Origin: Paenibacillus albiflavus
GTDB lineage: Bacteria > Bacillota > Bacilli > Paenibacillales > NBRC-103111
NCBI RefSeq assembly: GCF_004344915.1
Contig: NZ_SKFG01000006.1
Coordinates: forward strand, 124,001 to 188,000
Reading direction: 5' to 3'
Length of the DNA: 64,000 nt
Position numbers and translations under genes: made by a program. Within the stretch, counting starts at the first letter, position 1, and each line of letters opens with the position of its first letter. The notes under the pieces are model-generated. The model searched no databases. It was not told where the DNA came from and saw only the letters and a program-made list of their open reading frames with translations. Below, piece by piece: positions 25,828 to 34,740 of the stretch.

Positions 25828-26915
25828 GTACTAATCAAACTTTACTTCAAGCATTTCAACAAGCATCTTATCCCGTGGCTGGGCATAGCAAGAGAACTGT
25901 CCAGGAGCTGAAGAGAGCACTAGAATCGGTGGATGCCAATCTAGCAGGCGATATGTATGGAACAGGACATGTAATCGAGGATTTTCAGGCGCGGATGGCA
26001 GCATATTTAGGCAAGGAGTCGGCTGTGTTTTTCCCAAGTGGAACGATGGCGCAGCAAATTGCGCTTCGCATTTGGTGTGATCAGAAGAACTCCCCTAAAG
26101 TTGCCTATCATCCATTATGTCATCTCGAAATTCATGAGAAGGACGGTTTGAAAGAGCTGCATCATATCGAAGCGCAATTACTAGCAGATACAGATCGACT
26201 GATTCGATTAGATGATGTGGAGCAGTTGGACGAGAATGTCGCTTGCTTGCTTCTTGAGTTACCACAGCGGGAGATTGGCGGGCAACTGCCGGATTATTCC
26301 GAGCTTGAAGCGATTTCTGCATTTTGTCGTGAACGAGGGATCAAGCTGCATATGGACGGAGCTAGACTTTTTGAAATCACACCGTATTATCAGAAAACGG
26401 CTGCCGAAATTTGTTCGCTTTTTGACAGTGTATATGTATCCTTCTATAAAGGAATTGGCGGCATTGCAGGTGCAATTCTTGCAGGGGAATCTGAATTTAC
26501 AGAAACATCCAAAGTGTGGAAAAGAAGACATGGCGGCGATCTGATCAGTTTATACCCTTATACAATCAGTTCGGATTATTATTTTGAACAAAGAGTTGGC
26601 AGGATGCAGCAGTACTATGAAGGCGCTAAAGACTTGGCTTCGCGATATAATCAGTGCTATGGATTCAGGACCATACCTGCTGAGCCTGTTTCGAATATGT
26701 TCCATGTGCATGTTAACGTATCTGCAGAGGAGCTTGAACCGCAGCTCATTAGCATTTATGAAGCAACAGGTATTGGTTTAACGGGTAATCTGAGACCTAC
26801 AAGTGAATCAAGCTGTTATTTTGAAGTGAGTATTGGGGATCGTTATACGGACCTTCCGAAATCAAAGCTAATGGAAGCATTTCAACTGCTTGATGCAGCA
26901 ATGAAACAAATATAG
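25824..26915 (+). CDS. PLP-dependent threonine aldolase / beta-eliminating lyase
   Basis: A 363-residue fold-type I PLP enzyme. Threonine aldolase landmarks: GDMYGTGHVIEDFQARMAAYLGKESAVFFPSGTMAQQ (cofactor phosphate loop), LHMDGARLFE (Asp-Gly-Ala-Arg at the ring), and the Schiff-base lysine in VSFYKGIGGIAGA. It cleaves beta-hydroxy amino acids to glycine plus aldehyde. The His triad around PLCHLEIHEKDG fits the substrate pocket. Coupled to the upstream kinase gene by a four-base overlap. Confidence 0.88.
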   Translation: MSTNQTLLQAFQQASYPVAGHSKRTVQELKRALESVDANLAGDMYGTGHVIEDFQARMAAYLGKESAVFFPSGTMAQQIALRIWCDQKNSPKVAYHPLCHLEIHEKDGLKELHHIEAQLLADTDRLIRLDDVEQLDENVACLLLELPQREIGGQLPDYSELEAISAFCRERGIKLHMDGARLFEITPYYQKTAAEICSLFDSVYVSFYKGIGGIAGAILAGESEFTETSKVWKRRHGGDLISLYPYTISSDYYFEQRVGRMQQYYEGAKDLASRYNQCYGFRTIPAEPVSNMFHVHVNVSAEELEPQLISIYEATGIGLTGNLRPTSESSCYFEVSIGDRYTDLPKSKLMEAFQLLDAAMKQI

Positions 26916-26931
26916 GATTCAAATTAAGAAC

Positions 26932-26980
26932 AGGGGCTGTTCCAAAAGTCTGTTTAGGACTCAGGAGTGGCCCTTTCGTT
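26932..26980 (+). terminator. Possible terminator after the aldolase gene
   Basis: AGGGGC (26,932-26,937) faces GGCCCT (26,969-26,974), with an inner AGTC/GACT, then TTTCGTT. The stem is imperfect. The GGGGCTGTTCCAAAAGTC wording also resembles ends of some insertion sequences, but no transposase trace is near. Confidence 0.35.
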
Positions 26981-27041
26981 ATAAAACTCGTTGATATTTT
27001 CCTTCAAAAAGATGAAGAATATGGATTATTATATAGATTCG

Positions 27042-27082
27042 GACTGTCCATCTAGACAGTCTGTTTATCGTCTAGTTACAAT
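27042..27082 (+). promoter_or_regulatory. Promoter with overlapping palindrome upstream of the YitT-family gene
   Basis: A perfect repeat GACTGTC-CATCTA-GACAGTC (27,042-27,061) contains a -35-like TAGACA (27,053-27,058). After 18 bases comes TACAAT (27,077-27,082). A repressor bound to the palindrome would block the -35. Confidence 0.5.
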
Positions 27083-27120
27083 GTAAGATAAGAAAGTCGA
27101 CAACAAGAGGGGACAAAAGG

Positions 27121-27957
27121 ATGAAAAAACGAAGTTTAGACATAATTACGATTATAGTAGGATCGCTTATTTTTGCGCTGGCCGTCAATTTGTTTGTAAT
27201 TCCAAATCATTTAGGTGAAGGTGGAGTTACGGGGGTCACGATCATTGCTTATTATCTTTTTGGCTGGTCGCCAGGGCTCGTAAGCCTAATACTGAATTCC
27301 ATTTTATTAATTATTGGTTATAAATTTCTGGATAAGAATACGACAGTCTATACCATTATTGCGGTTGCATTCAACTCGCTCTTTTTGTATTTAACAGAGA
27401 GTTGGCATATTGCTTCCGACGAAATAATGATTAACGCGATATTTGGTGGTGTCTTTGCTGGCGTAGGTATTGGTTTGATTATTCGCGTCGGCGGAACCAC
27501 AGCAGGGTCTACTATTTTGGCTCGGATTATGAATAAATATTTAGACTGGAATGTAAGTTATGCACTCCTCTTTTTTGATCTGATCGTAGCCTTTTCCTCG
27601 TATTTCATTATTGGTGCGCAAAGCTTAATGTTTACGATTGCGATGCTCTATATTGGGACGAAAGTGATGGATTTCATCATTGAGGGCTTAAATGCCAAGA
27701 AGGCGGTAACTATTATCTCTAATGAGCAGAATAAAATTGCCGAGGAAGTTAGTGCCGTCATGGACCGCGGTGTTACAGTCTTGCATGGATATGGCCACTA
27801 TACCAAGCTGCCGAAAGAAATTCTGTATATTGTCATTAGCAAACAGGAAGTGAGCACTCTTAAGAAAATTGTTCGAACGATCGACAAAGACGCATTCCTC
27901 ACAATTCATGATGTACGTGATGTTTTTGGAGAAGGCTTTGTAGACATTACTAAGTAA
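27121..27957 (+). CDS. YitT-family membrane protein with DUF2179 domain
   Basis: A 278-residue protein with five or six membrane helices in the first ~190 residues (SLIFALAVNLFVIPNHLGEGGVTGVTIIAYYLFGW is the family opening) and a C-terminal cytoplasmic DUF2179 domain (about 200-275; AVTIISNEQNKIAEEVSAVMDRGVTVLHGYGHYTK). Members are widespread in Bacilli; some have been linked to solute or cofactor transport, but the substrate here is unknown. GAGGGG precedes ATG 27,121. Confidence 0.88.
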   Translation: MKKRSLDIITIIVGSLIFALAVNLFVIPNHLGEGGVTGVTIIAYYLFGWSPGLVSLILNSILLIIGYKFLDKNTTVYTIIAVAFNSLFLYLTESWHIASDEIMINAIFGGVFAGVGIGLIIRVGGTTAGSTILARIMNKYLDWNVSYALLFFDLIVAFSSYFIIGAQSLMFTIAMLYIGTKVMDFIIEGLNAKKAVTIISNEQNKIAEEVSAVMDRGVTVLHGYGHYTKLPKEILYIVISKQEVSTLKKIVRTIDKDAFLTIHDVRDVFGEGFVDITK

Positions 27958-28070
27958 TCTAGCTTACATAAATAAACTTTCCTGTTTACGGAGTCCGCTC
28001 CATTTCAGTTGTTGCGAGCTGTGATTGGACTAGCATTTGATGCTAGCGATACAAGTTCTATATCTAAAAA

Positions 28071-28096
28071 AGCTCTGATGTTAAAGCATCAGAGCT
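28071..28096 (-). terminator. Terminator of the hydrogenase operon
   Basis: Perfect 10-bp stem AGCTCTGATG / CATCAGAGCT with a 6-base loop, followed on the minus strand by TTTTTTAG. It lies 72 bases after the hypE stop. Confidence 0.9.
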
Positions 28097-28167
28097 AAAT
28101 AAGATTGATATTTTCATTATATGTAGGACAATTCTTTTTTACAATACTCTACATACACCTACGGTAA

Positions 28168-29172
28168 TCAACAAATCCTCGGAAGCAGCACACCTGATAG
28201 TCGATGCAGTCTGCGTGATGAGCCGAAGACGGTTCTGAGCAGCAGTTGCCCTTTGGTTGTGTTGGTTACACGTCCAATAACGGCAGCATTGGCCCCCTCA
28301 GGATGGCGACGCAGCGTCTCCAGCAACTGCATTTCTTCGGATTGGCTGACGATGATGACGGCTTTCCCTTCGTTTGCCAGATAGATCGGTTCGAAGCCGA
28401 GCAGCTCACAAGCACCTTGTACATCAGGACGAACAGGGATTTCCTCTTCGTCCAACTCTACAGTCACACCGAAATCTTCGGCGATTTCGACGAGTGAGGT
28501 AGCGAGACCGCCACGGGTTGGATCCCGCATAATGCGGATCGTTGATGTGCTGATGAGCGCATCGCTGAGCATAGCCGTCAAGGATGCACAATCTGAAAGC
28601 ACATCCGTACGCAAACCTAGCTCGTTCCTCGCAGCGATAATGGAAACGCCATGATCGCCAATCGTCCCTGTGACGATTACGCTGTCACCTTCAGTTATCG
28701 CAGTCGGATGCAGTTGCCGTTCCTCCCGAATAACGCCGATACCCGTTGTATTAATGAAAATACCGTCGCAAGCGCCTCTCTCGACTACCTTGGTATCGCC
28801 CGCAACAATTCGAACATTCGATTTGGCTGCTTCCTCTGCCATTGATTTAACAATAACTTGTAATTCCTTCAGCGAAAATCCTTCCTCCAGGATGAATCCG
28901 CAGGTTAAGTAAAGCGGCTCTGCACCACTGACGATCAGATCGTTCACCGTGCCTGCAACAGCAAGTTTGCCAATATTGCCGCCAGGGAAGAAGATCGGCT
29001 GTACGACGAAGCTATCTGTCGTGACAGCAAGCTTCGCACCGGAAACTGGCTGAATCGCTGCATCCATCATAGGAGCGGAAGAATCGCCGAAGGCGGCAAT
29101 GAACACGTCTTGAATCAAGCGATGTGCCTGTTCTCCACCGTCTCCGTGCGCAAGTGTTATTCTGCCATTCAT
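28168..29172 (-). CDS. hypE: Hydrogenase maturation factor HypE
   Basis: A 334-residue AIR-synthase-like ATPase. HypE dehydrates the thiocarbamate on its own C-terminal cysteine to thiocyanate, the cyanide donor for the NiFe site. The C-terminus ends in LLPRIC, giving the obligatory terminal cysteine. Other landmarks are AHGDGGEQAHRLI at the N-terminus, AVTTDSFVVQPIFFPGGNIGKLAVAGTVNDL, and IMRDPTRGGLA. Last gene of the operon, three bases after the hypD stop, with a terminator behind it. Confidence 0.96.
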   Translation of the reverse strand: MNGRITLAHGDGGEQAHRLIQDVFIAAFGDSSAPMMDAAIQPVSGAKLAVTTDSFVVQPIFFPGGNIGKLAVAGTVNDLIVSGAEPLYLTCGFILEEGFSLKELQVIVKSMAEEAAKSNVRIVAGDTKVVERGACDGIFINTTGIGVIREERQLHPTAITEGDSVIVTGTIGDHGVSIIAARNELGLRTDVLSDCASLTAMLSDALISTSTIRIMRDPTRGGLATSLVEIAEDFGVTVELDEEEIPVRPDVQGACELLGFEPIYLANEGKAVIIVSQSEEMQLLETLRRHPEGANAAVIGRVTNTTKGQLLLRTVFGSSRRLHRLSGVLLPRIC

Positions 29173-29175
29173 GCG

Positions 29176-30285
29176 CTAATCCTCCCTCGTATAAGCATAA
29201 TATGCGGCGCATGTGCCTTCGGCTGAAACCATGCAAGGTCCGATGGGCTGAACGGGTGTACAGGCTAAGCCGAATAGGCGGCATTCGGGAGGTGCAATCA
29301 CGCCACGGATCACCTCGCCACAGCGGCATTGGGTTCTGCGAGGCTTGATGTTGGGCACATCGAACTTGTGTTTAGCATCTAAGTGTCGATATTCCTCACG
29401 GATTGCAAGCCCACTGCTTGGAATGGTGCCGATTCCACGCCATTCCTCGTCACATGGGGTGAAGTAAGTCTCCATGAGTTGCTGAGCAACCTTATTTCCT
29501 CGTTCCCCGACAATGCTGGTCAGATCATTGATGATCTCTACCTTCCCTTTAATCGTGAGCTCCAGCAAACGGTACAGACTGCTTACCATCTGCAGCGGTT
29601 CGAACCCGCTGATCACGCCAGAAATTCCATATTCGTCTGTCAAAAACTGATACTGCGCTGCTCCGAGTACAATGGAGACATGTCCAGGGAGAAGAAATCC
29701 ATCGATCTTTACCTCTCCACTGTCTAACAAATGGCGGAGAATCGGCTCCAGCAGCTTAGTGCTCACCCACATCGAGATATTGCTTAATCCACGTTCCTGC
29801 GCCTCTTTCAAAACAACAGCAAGAATTGGAATCGTTGTTTCAAATCCAATCCCGAGAAAAATCACTTCACGATCCGGATGCTGCATCGCAATTGTGATCG
29901 CATCCGTAGGGGAATAGACGACCCTGACGTCCTTGCCTTCGGTTCGGGCACCCATCAGTGTCTTCTGGCTGCCGGGTACACGCATCATATCGCCAAATGT
30001 GCAAATGATCCGATTCTCGTCTTCTGCGAGTGCGATCATACTGTCAATGGATTGCTGATCCGTCACACATACCGGGCAGCCAGGGCCAGAGACGAGCGTC
30101 ACATGATGCTTTAATCGATTCTTTAGTCCGGTACGGGCAAGTGCCATCGTATGTGAACCGCATACTTCCATGAATACAGGCTTACGCCCATAACGAGCAG
30201 TGAAGGTATCCGCAAGCTCGATGACTTGCTGCAATAATGCTTGGCTTAGCTTAGGGCTATGGAGTGCTTTCAGCAGCTCTTGCAT
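29176..30285 (-). CDS. hypD: Hydrogenase maturation factor HypD
   Basis: The [4Fe-4S] scaffold protein that with HypC assembles the Fe(CN)2CO unit. The expected cysteines are present in EVCGSHTMALARTG, VSGPGCPVCVT and the C-terminal set TQCRCGEVIRGVIAPPECRLFGLACTP with PCMVSAEGTCAAYY. Length 369 residues is normal. A TTG lies one codon earlier, but ATG 30,285 sits 10 bases after GGAGG. It overlaps the end of hypC by 29 bases, so translation is coupled. Confidence 0.96.
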   Translation of the reverse strand: MQELLKALHSPKLSQALLQQVIELADTFTARYGRKPVFMEVCGSHTMALARTGLKNRLKHHVTLVSGPGCPVCVTDQQSIDSMIALAEDENRIICTFGDMMRVPGSQKTLMGARTEGKDVRVVYSPTDAITIAMQHPDREVIFLGIGFETTIPILAVVLKEAQERGLSNISMWVSTKLLEPILRHLLDSGEVKIDGFLLPGHVSIVLGAAQYQFLTDEYGISGVISGFEPLQMVSSLYRLLELTIKGKVEIINDLTSIVGERGNKVAQQLMETYFTPCDEEWRGIGTIPSSGLAIREEYRHLDAKHKFDVPNIKPRRTQCRCGEVIRGVIAPPECRLFGLACTPVQPIGPCMVSAEGTCAAYYAYTRED

Positions 30286-30493
30286 CAATTAGCCGCCTCC
30301 ATTCCTCAAGACTGTCTCGCGCATAGTCTTCATCTATAATTGACATTGCTTGACCAGCATGGACGATGACATATTGTCCAACCTCAACTTCGGGTACAAA
30401 AATGATGCCAACCTGCATACGCGATCCCATGACATCCACGATAGCGGCAAATTGGTCAATTTCAATGACTTGCGCAGGCACGCCTACACACAT
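30257..30493 (-). CDS. hypC: Hydrogenase chaperone HypC
   Basis: A 78-residue beta-barrel chaperone starting MCVGVPAQVIEID. The N-terminal Cys2, exposed after methionine removal, holds the Fe(CN)2CO fragment with HypD and hands it to the large subunit. The conserved VGQYVIVHAGQAMSIID motif is present. ATG 30,493 overlaps the hypF 3' end by 10 bases, and its own 3' end overlaps hypD. Confidence 0.95.
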   Translation of the reverse strand: MCVGVPAQVIEIDQFAAIVDVMGSRMQVGIIFVPEVEVGQYVIVHAGQAMSIIDEDYARDSLEEWRRLIDARAAESTP

Positions 30494-32835
30494 GACATAT
30501 CACTTCTTCCTTGATTAGATCTATAAGCAGCAGCTTGTGCGGCGATTGCTAGCTGTCCTTGCGCAATTCCCCCGTCATCACAGGGAACTACCCGATGGAA
30601 CAGTACGGTATACCCTGCCTTTTCTAACTTATGACGAATACGTTCAGACAGGCTGCGGTTATGCCAACTGCCACCTGACAGCACGATTTGTTTATTTCGC
30701 ATTGGGTTCCCTTCATGTGCTTGAAGCAGCAAGTGTACAGCTGCCTTAGCCACCGTTTCATGAAACCGTAAAGCGATCGATTGGGTGGGCATGCCGTGTA
30801 GAATATCTTTTAATAATTTCTCGAACATGCGAGAGAAATCGATTTCCAGCAGTCCATCTTTTACTGTGATCGTATAAGGGTATGCAGATATTCGTTCTCT
30901 ATCACCGAATGATGCGATTTCAGCTAATAGAATAGCTGCTTCTCCTTCATAGGTTGAGACCTCGCACAGTCCTAACAGTGAGCTGACGGCATCAAATAAT
31001 CGTCCGCATGTTCCTGCTAAGGGAACGTTCACATTCTTCTGAATCATTCTGCCAATCAAGTTGATTTCATAATCCTTATCTGGATAGCGAAGACGCAATA
31101 ACGTTTCACCTTTGTCTGGCAAAAGCGACAGCACCATGGCTACAGCAGTACGCCAAGGCTGTTTAATGCTCGCTTCCCCTCCTGGCAGCGGTGTATATCG
31201 CAAATGACCCAGACGTTCATAGCTTGCTGCATTGCCATATAGCAGCTCGAATCCCCAGATACAACCATCTGTCCCATAGCCCGTACCATCCAAGATGAGA
31301 CCATAGCAGCTCTCGTTTACTTCATTATCGATCATGCAGGAGACATGATGCGCATGGTGATGCTGAACATATTCGATATGAAGTTTGGAGTTGTCAGCTG
31401 CTGCTAACGTGTTATACCCAGGATGCAAATCTACAGCTGCGATATGAGGTGTAATACCAAGCACCTGTGAATAATGCATATATTGCTTTCGCGCGTACTG
31501 CTCCATCTCTAAGCTTCCTAAGTCACCACTGGGTGGACCGAGGAATATTTGATTGCCACGCCCGAAGGCAACTGCATTCTTTTGCTGACCGCCTAGAGCA
31601 ACGATGCCATCCACGTTCACACTTGTTAAAGCAGGATCAGGGACATATCCGCGGCCACGGCGAAGGAAGTCGATCCTATCCTCCTTCCATTGCACAACCG
31701 AATCCTCAATTGGATTCTCAATTTCTCGGTCATGAGTGAGAATGCAATCTGCAATTGTCGCTAGATAAGGCAATGCTTCCTCATCCTGATAGAGAATGGG
31801 AAGTCCAGAGGAGTTCGCGCTCGTCATGACGATACAAGGTAAATCCCAGTCTTCGAGCAGCAAATGATGTAAAGGTGTATAAGGCAGCATAAGGCCGATT
31901 GTTTCCAAATGCGGTGTGATCTCAGTCGGCAGCACGTGCATACTTTTAAGACGTGTTACGACAATAGGACGCTGAGGTGAAGTAAGCAGTTCACGTTCAG
32001 CTTGTGTAAGCGTACTAAGCATCTCACATATGGCAAGCGAGCTAGCCATTACGGCGAGTGGGCGGCTTGGACGCCGTTTGCGCTGCCGAACGAGGTGAAC
32101 GACCTTACTGCTAAACGCATCACAAGCAAGATGGTAGCCGCCAATGCCCTTAACGGCGATAATTGCCCCTTGCTTGAGGCGCAGCTTCGAGAGCGTAATT
32201 GCTTCTTCACCAGAAGCGATTGTATTCCCGCTTGTATCAGTTAGCATGAGCCGAGGACCGCATCTTCTACAGGCAATAGGCTCTGCATGGAATCGGCGAT
32301 TCCGAACATTGCCATAATCCTCCTTGCAGTAGGTGCACATGTCAAAGTCACGCATGGATGTTGACATGCGGTCGTAAGGCAGGCTGCGGATAATACTGTA
32401 GCGAGGCCCGCATTGCGTACAGTTGATGAAAGGGTATCGATAGTAGCGACTATTCGCATTTCTCATTTCTTGCAGGCATTCTTCACAGACTGCAATATCC
32501 GGGGGGATCATCAGCTCGGATGCACCATTATGCTGTGACTCCATAATCGTGAACGAGGTATAACCAACGAATGGAATGTCGGTCACTTCAAGTTTGTCTA
32601 TTTTCGCAAGCTGTGGCGAACGCGCAGTAAGGTGATGGATGAACTGTTCCAGGTTCACCCTGTCACCTTCTGCAATAATTTGAACCCCATTCAGACTGTT
32701 TCGTACTTCCCCCATAATGGCGTTTTCTTCCGCTAGTTGATAGACATGCGGCCTAAATCCGACACCCTGCACTCTTCCTTTAACGACGATTAGGACTGAT
32801 GATCTTGCATGGCTTGAAAGGCGTTGTCGATCCAT
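30484..32835 (-). CDS. hypF: Carbamoyltransferase HypF
   Basis: About 783 residues. It makes the carbamoyl-adenylate that becomes cyanide. Domain order: acylphosphatase (KGRVQGVGFRPHVYQLAEE), two zinc fingers (CEECLQEM with CTQCGPRYS, CTYCKEDYG with CRRCGPRL), YrdC-like domain (AVKGIGGYHLACDAF and MLPYTPLHHLLL), then a Kae1/Hsp70-like carbamoyltransferase with VQHHHAHHVSCM and LDGTGYGTDG. GTG 32,844 opens the frame; ATG 32,835 is preferred because GGAG lies 11 bases before it. It overlaps hypB by about 45 bases. Confidence 0.96.
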   Translation of the reverse strand: MDRQRLSSHARSSVLIVVKGRVQGVGFRPHVYQLAEENAIMGEVRNSLNGVQIIAEGDRVNLEQFIHHLTARSPQLAKIDKLEVTDIPFVGYTSFTIMESQHNGASELMIPPDIAVCEECLQEMRNANSRYYRYPFINCTQCGPRYSIIRSLPYDRMSTSMRDFDMCTYCKEDYGNVRNRRFHAEPIACRRCGPRLMLTDTSGNTIASGEEAITLSKLRLKQGAIIAVKGIGGYHLACDAFSSKVVHLVRQRKRRPSRPLAVMASSLAICEMLSTLTQAERELLTSPQRPIVVTRLKSMHVLPTEITPHLETIGLMLPYTPLHHLLLEDWDLPCIVMTSANSSGLPILYQDEEALPYLATIADCILTHDREIENPIEDSVVQWKEDRIDFLRRGRGYVPDPALTSVNVDGIVALGGQQKNAVAFGRGNQIFLGPPSGDLGSLEMEQYARKQYMHYSQVLGITPHIAAVDLHPGYNTLAAADNSKLHIEYVQHHHAHHVSCMIDNEVNESCYGLILDGTGYGTDGCIWGFELLYGNAASYERLGHLRYTPLPGGEASIKQPWRTAVAMVLSLLPDKGETLLRLRYPDKDYEINLIGRMIQKNVNVPLAGTCGRLFDAVSSLLGLCEVSTYEGEAAILLAEIASFGDRERISAYPYTITVKDGLLEIDFSRMFEKLLKDILHGMPTQSIALRFHETVAKAAVHLLLQAHEGNPMRNKQIVLSGGSWHNRSLSERIRHKLEKAGYTVLFHRVVPCDDGGIAQGQLAIAAQAAAYRSNQGRSDMSCV

Positions 32836-33455
32836 TCGAACCACTGCTCCATTCCTTCGCTTGTTCTTGCTGATAACGTGATTAAAGATGATTTGGGCTG
32901 TATCGCTTCCAAGTCCTTGATTGCTTCTTCCACACTGAAATCCAAATAAGGCAGCAGATCAATTTTGTTCAGCAGCACAAGCTCCGTCCGCATGAACATC
33001 GTTGTATATTTAGGAATTTTATCATTGCCTTCAGGTACGCTGAGCACAGCAACCTTATGATGCTGACCGAGGTCGTAGCCTGAAGGGCAGACCAGATTAC
33101 CCACATTTTCGATAAAAAGAATATCCAAATCATCCAAATGAAACTCTGGCAGTGTCTTGGCAACCATACGCGCATCCAGATGGCAACCGCCATGTGTATT
33201 GATTTGAACAGCATGCACACCCAGTGCCCGAATTCGATCCGCATCGCGTTCTGTTGCCAAATCTCCCTCGATAACGCCAATCCGATAGCGACTTGCCAGA
33301 GCTTGGATCGTAGATTCCAGCAGTGTCGTCTTGCCAGCGCCTGGTGAACTCATCAGATTGATGACGAGTGTCTTGCTATTTATAAAATGCTCGCGATTAT
33401 GTGCAGCGGCTGTATTGTTATCTTTTAGGACCTCTTCATTCAGTGTAATTCTCAT
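32790..33455 (-). CDS. hypB: Nickel-insertion GTPase HypB
   Basis: A 221-residue SIMIBI GTPase that drives nickel insertion with HypA. The P-loop is SSPGAGKTTLLE; other motifs are GDLATERDADRI, VQINTHGGCHLDARM (metal-site Cys and His), FIENVGNLVCPSGYDLG, and NKIDLLPY for guanine. There is no His-rich nickel-storage tail, only scattered histidines near the N-terminus. The frame opens at 33,578, but ATG 33,455 has AAGGGAG nine bases upstream and MRITLNEEVL matches the family. Confidence 0.95.
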   Translation of the reverse strand: MRITLNEEVLKDNNTAAAHNREHFINSKTLVINLMSSPGAGKTTLLESTIQALASRYRIGVIEGDLATERDADRIRALGVHAVQINTHGGCHLDARMVAKTLPEFHLDDLDILFIENVGNLVCPSGYDLGQHHKVAVLSVPEGNDKIPKYTTMFMRTELVLLNKIDLLPYLDFSVEEAIKDLEAIQPKSSLITLSARTSEGMEQWFEWIDNAFQAMQDHQS

Positions 33456-33460
33456 CTGTT

Positions 33461-33811
33461 CTAGCTCCCTTCGTAAGCTTCGACTTGAAATGTTTGTCCT
33501 GCCGTTAATTGCCCGCCTGGCAGTGAGCAATCCGGACATATCGCAATACGATGAACAGGTGCATAAGTGATGCCGCAATGCGGACAGTAGGCGCTTGCTT
33601 CCTCGACTTGAATTTCGAGCACTGCCGTATCAGCGAGCATCGTATGCTGCTGTGCCTTGAACATATCGAATGCCATCATGAGTGCGTCCGGCATCGCATT
33701 GCTGAGTACGCCGACTACAAGCGTGATGCTGTTTATAGTCGCCAGGTCGCGTTTTCTTGCATCTGTTTCAACCAAAGCCAGAATATCGCCCATCAGTGCT
33801 AATTCATGCAT
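33461..33811 (-). CDS. hypA: Hydrogenase nickel metallochaperone HypA
   Basis: A 116-residue nickel donor. The N-terminal MHEL provides the His2 nickel ligand. A zinc site is formed by CPHCGITY and CPDCSLPGG, two CxxC motifs 19 residues apart. It works with HypB, whose gene starts five bases after its stop. Its start overlaps the end of the upstream unassigned gene by eight bases. Confidence 0.95.
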   Translation of the reverse strand: MHELALMGDILALVETDARKRDLATINSITLVVGVLSNAMPDALMMAFDMFKAQQHTMLADTAVLEIQVEEASAYCPHCGITYAPVHRIAICPDCSLPGGQLTAGQTFQVEAYEGS

Positions 33812-34232
33812 ATTTTGAACCCTCTTGTGCCTTGATGCCTACGAATAATTGTCCGTTATCGACTTTGGTCGGTAACGTTGTGAATGGGTCAGGTGAAGCA
33901 AGCGAAGCTTCATGGTCGCATGCAAAGCATTTAAAGCAATGCTGATACGCCAAATAATGCAGCAATTGTCCGCATACTTTGCATTTTCGACTCCAAGCTT
34001 GGTATCCACCGTTGTGAAGAAGCAGGATGATCGGTTCAGATTGAATGTTCACTTCATCGAACGATGCCCCCTCTTTGGGCATGGCAACAGGAGAGAAGCG
34101 TACACCGCTGAAGGTCTCTGCAACACGATCTATTTTCTTAATGTCATGCTCGATAATTGGGGTCATGACTTCCTTAAACGTCTTGGCTAAGGAATCTCCC
34201 ATTACTTTGAAAAAATCACGTCTATTTATCAT
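33804..34232 (-). CDS. Hydrogenase-operon Cys-rich protein, unassigned (142 aa)
   Basis: I do not recognise a family. The N-terminus NRRDFFKVMG imitates a Tat motif, but no hydrophobic core follows, only an amphipathic helix with charged residues to about 36. The C-terminal third holds C84-x2-C87, then C99-x2-C102-x2-C105 and H107, and ends in a strand-like DNGQLFVGI. The spacing suggests a zinc ribbon, rubredoxin-like or degenerate Rieske-like metal site. It is sandwiched between the maturation protease gene (11-base overlap) and hypA (8-base overlap), so it almost certainly acts in hydrogenase maturation, small-subunit handling or electron transfer. Functional counterparts could be HyaE/HyaF or rubredoxin HoxR. 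Confidence 0.7.
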   Translation of the reverse strand: MINRRDFFKVMGDSLAKTFKEVMTPIIEHDIKKIDRVAETFSGVRFSPVAMPKEGASFDEVNIQSEPIILLLHNGGYQAWSRKCKVCGQLLHYLAYQHCFKCFACDHEASLASPDPFTTLPTKVDNGQLFVGIKAQEGSKYA

Positions 34233-34740
34233 GGATAATCCATTCCTTCACCTGATCTTCAATTGCTTCTATTAAGCCCTGTAGAGCAGACGTTACGGTA
34301 TCAGATAAGCCGATGCCAAATTCCAATGATTCGGGCTGAACGCCGAACATCACCATATGGGCGGGCAATCGCTCGCGGATTCGTGCTGCGAACAGCACTT
34401 CCTGGAAGCCGACTTGATGAACGGACATTTTGACACCGTAATAAGCAGGAATCGCATTATCCTTTACACTGTAAATCGACCCCGGCTCTTTCCCGCCATT
34501 GATTGCGTCGATGATAAGTAGATGGTCAGTGTCCTCTACAGGACCGAGCAAACGAATGCCGTCTGTCGCACCTTCCAGAATTTCCACTTGATCGTACTTT
34601 GCTAGACGTTCTTGAAGTAGTGGAAGTACGTGAATACCTACACCCTCATCGCTGTATAGCGTGTTCCCAATCCCAAGAACAAGAATGGATGGGTGAAGGG
34701 ATTGTTCTGAACTCATCGCATTATTCGGATTGTTTGTCAT
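34222..34740 (-). CDS. hyaD: Hydrogenase maturation endopeptidase (HyaD/HupD type)
   Basis: A roughly 172-residue nickel-dependent protease that removes the C-terminal tail of the large subunit after nickel insertion. Typical motifs are LVLGIGNTLYSDEGVGIHVLP (Glu nickel ligand), LLIIDAINGG (Asp ligand) and KMSVHQVGFQEVL (His ligand). The frame opens with TTG at 34,749; ATG 34,740 or 34,716 is likelier, and none has a strong ribosome site, so coupling to the overlapping cytochrome gene is probable. It overlaps the next gene by 11 bases. Confidence 0.93.
   Translation of the reverse strand: MTNNPNNAMSSEQSLHPSILVLGIGNTLYSDEGVGIHVLPLLQERLAKYDQVEILEGATDGIRLLGPVEDTDHLLIIDAINGGKEPGSIYSVKDNAIPAYYGVKMSVHQVGFQEVLFAARIRERLPAHMVMFGVQPESLEFGIGLSDTVTSALQGLIEAIEDQVKEWIIHDK

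Noticed and set aside
26932-26980. Insertion-sequence end
   Set aside because: GGGGCTGTTCCAAAAGTC resembles some IS ends, but there is no transposase fragment, target duplication or matching second end. A weak terminator is simpler.
28030-28046. CTAGCAT-TTG-ATGCTAG as terminator of the YitT gene
   Set aside because: The stem is perfect but no T tract follows on either strand, so it is not called.
33456-33578. Upstream extension of HypB with several cysteines
   Set aside because: It overlaps hypA in another frame and has no ribosome site. The family start MRITLNEEVL at 33,455 has one.
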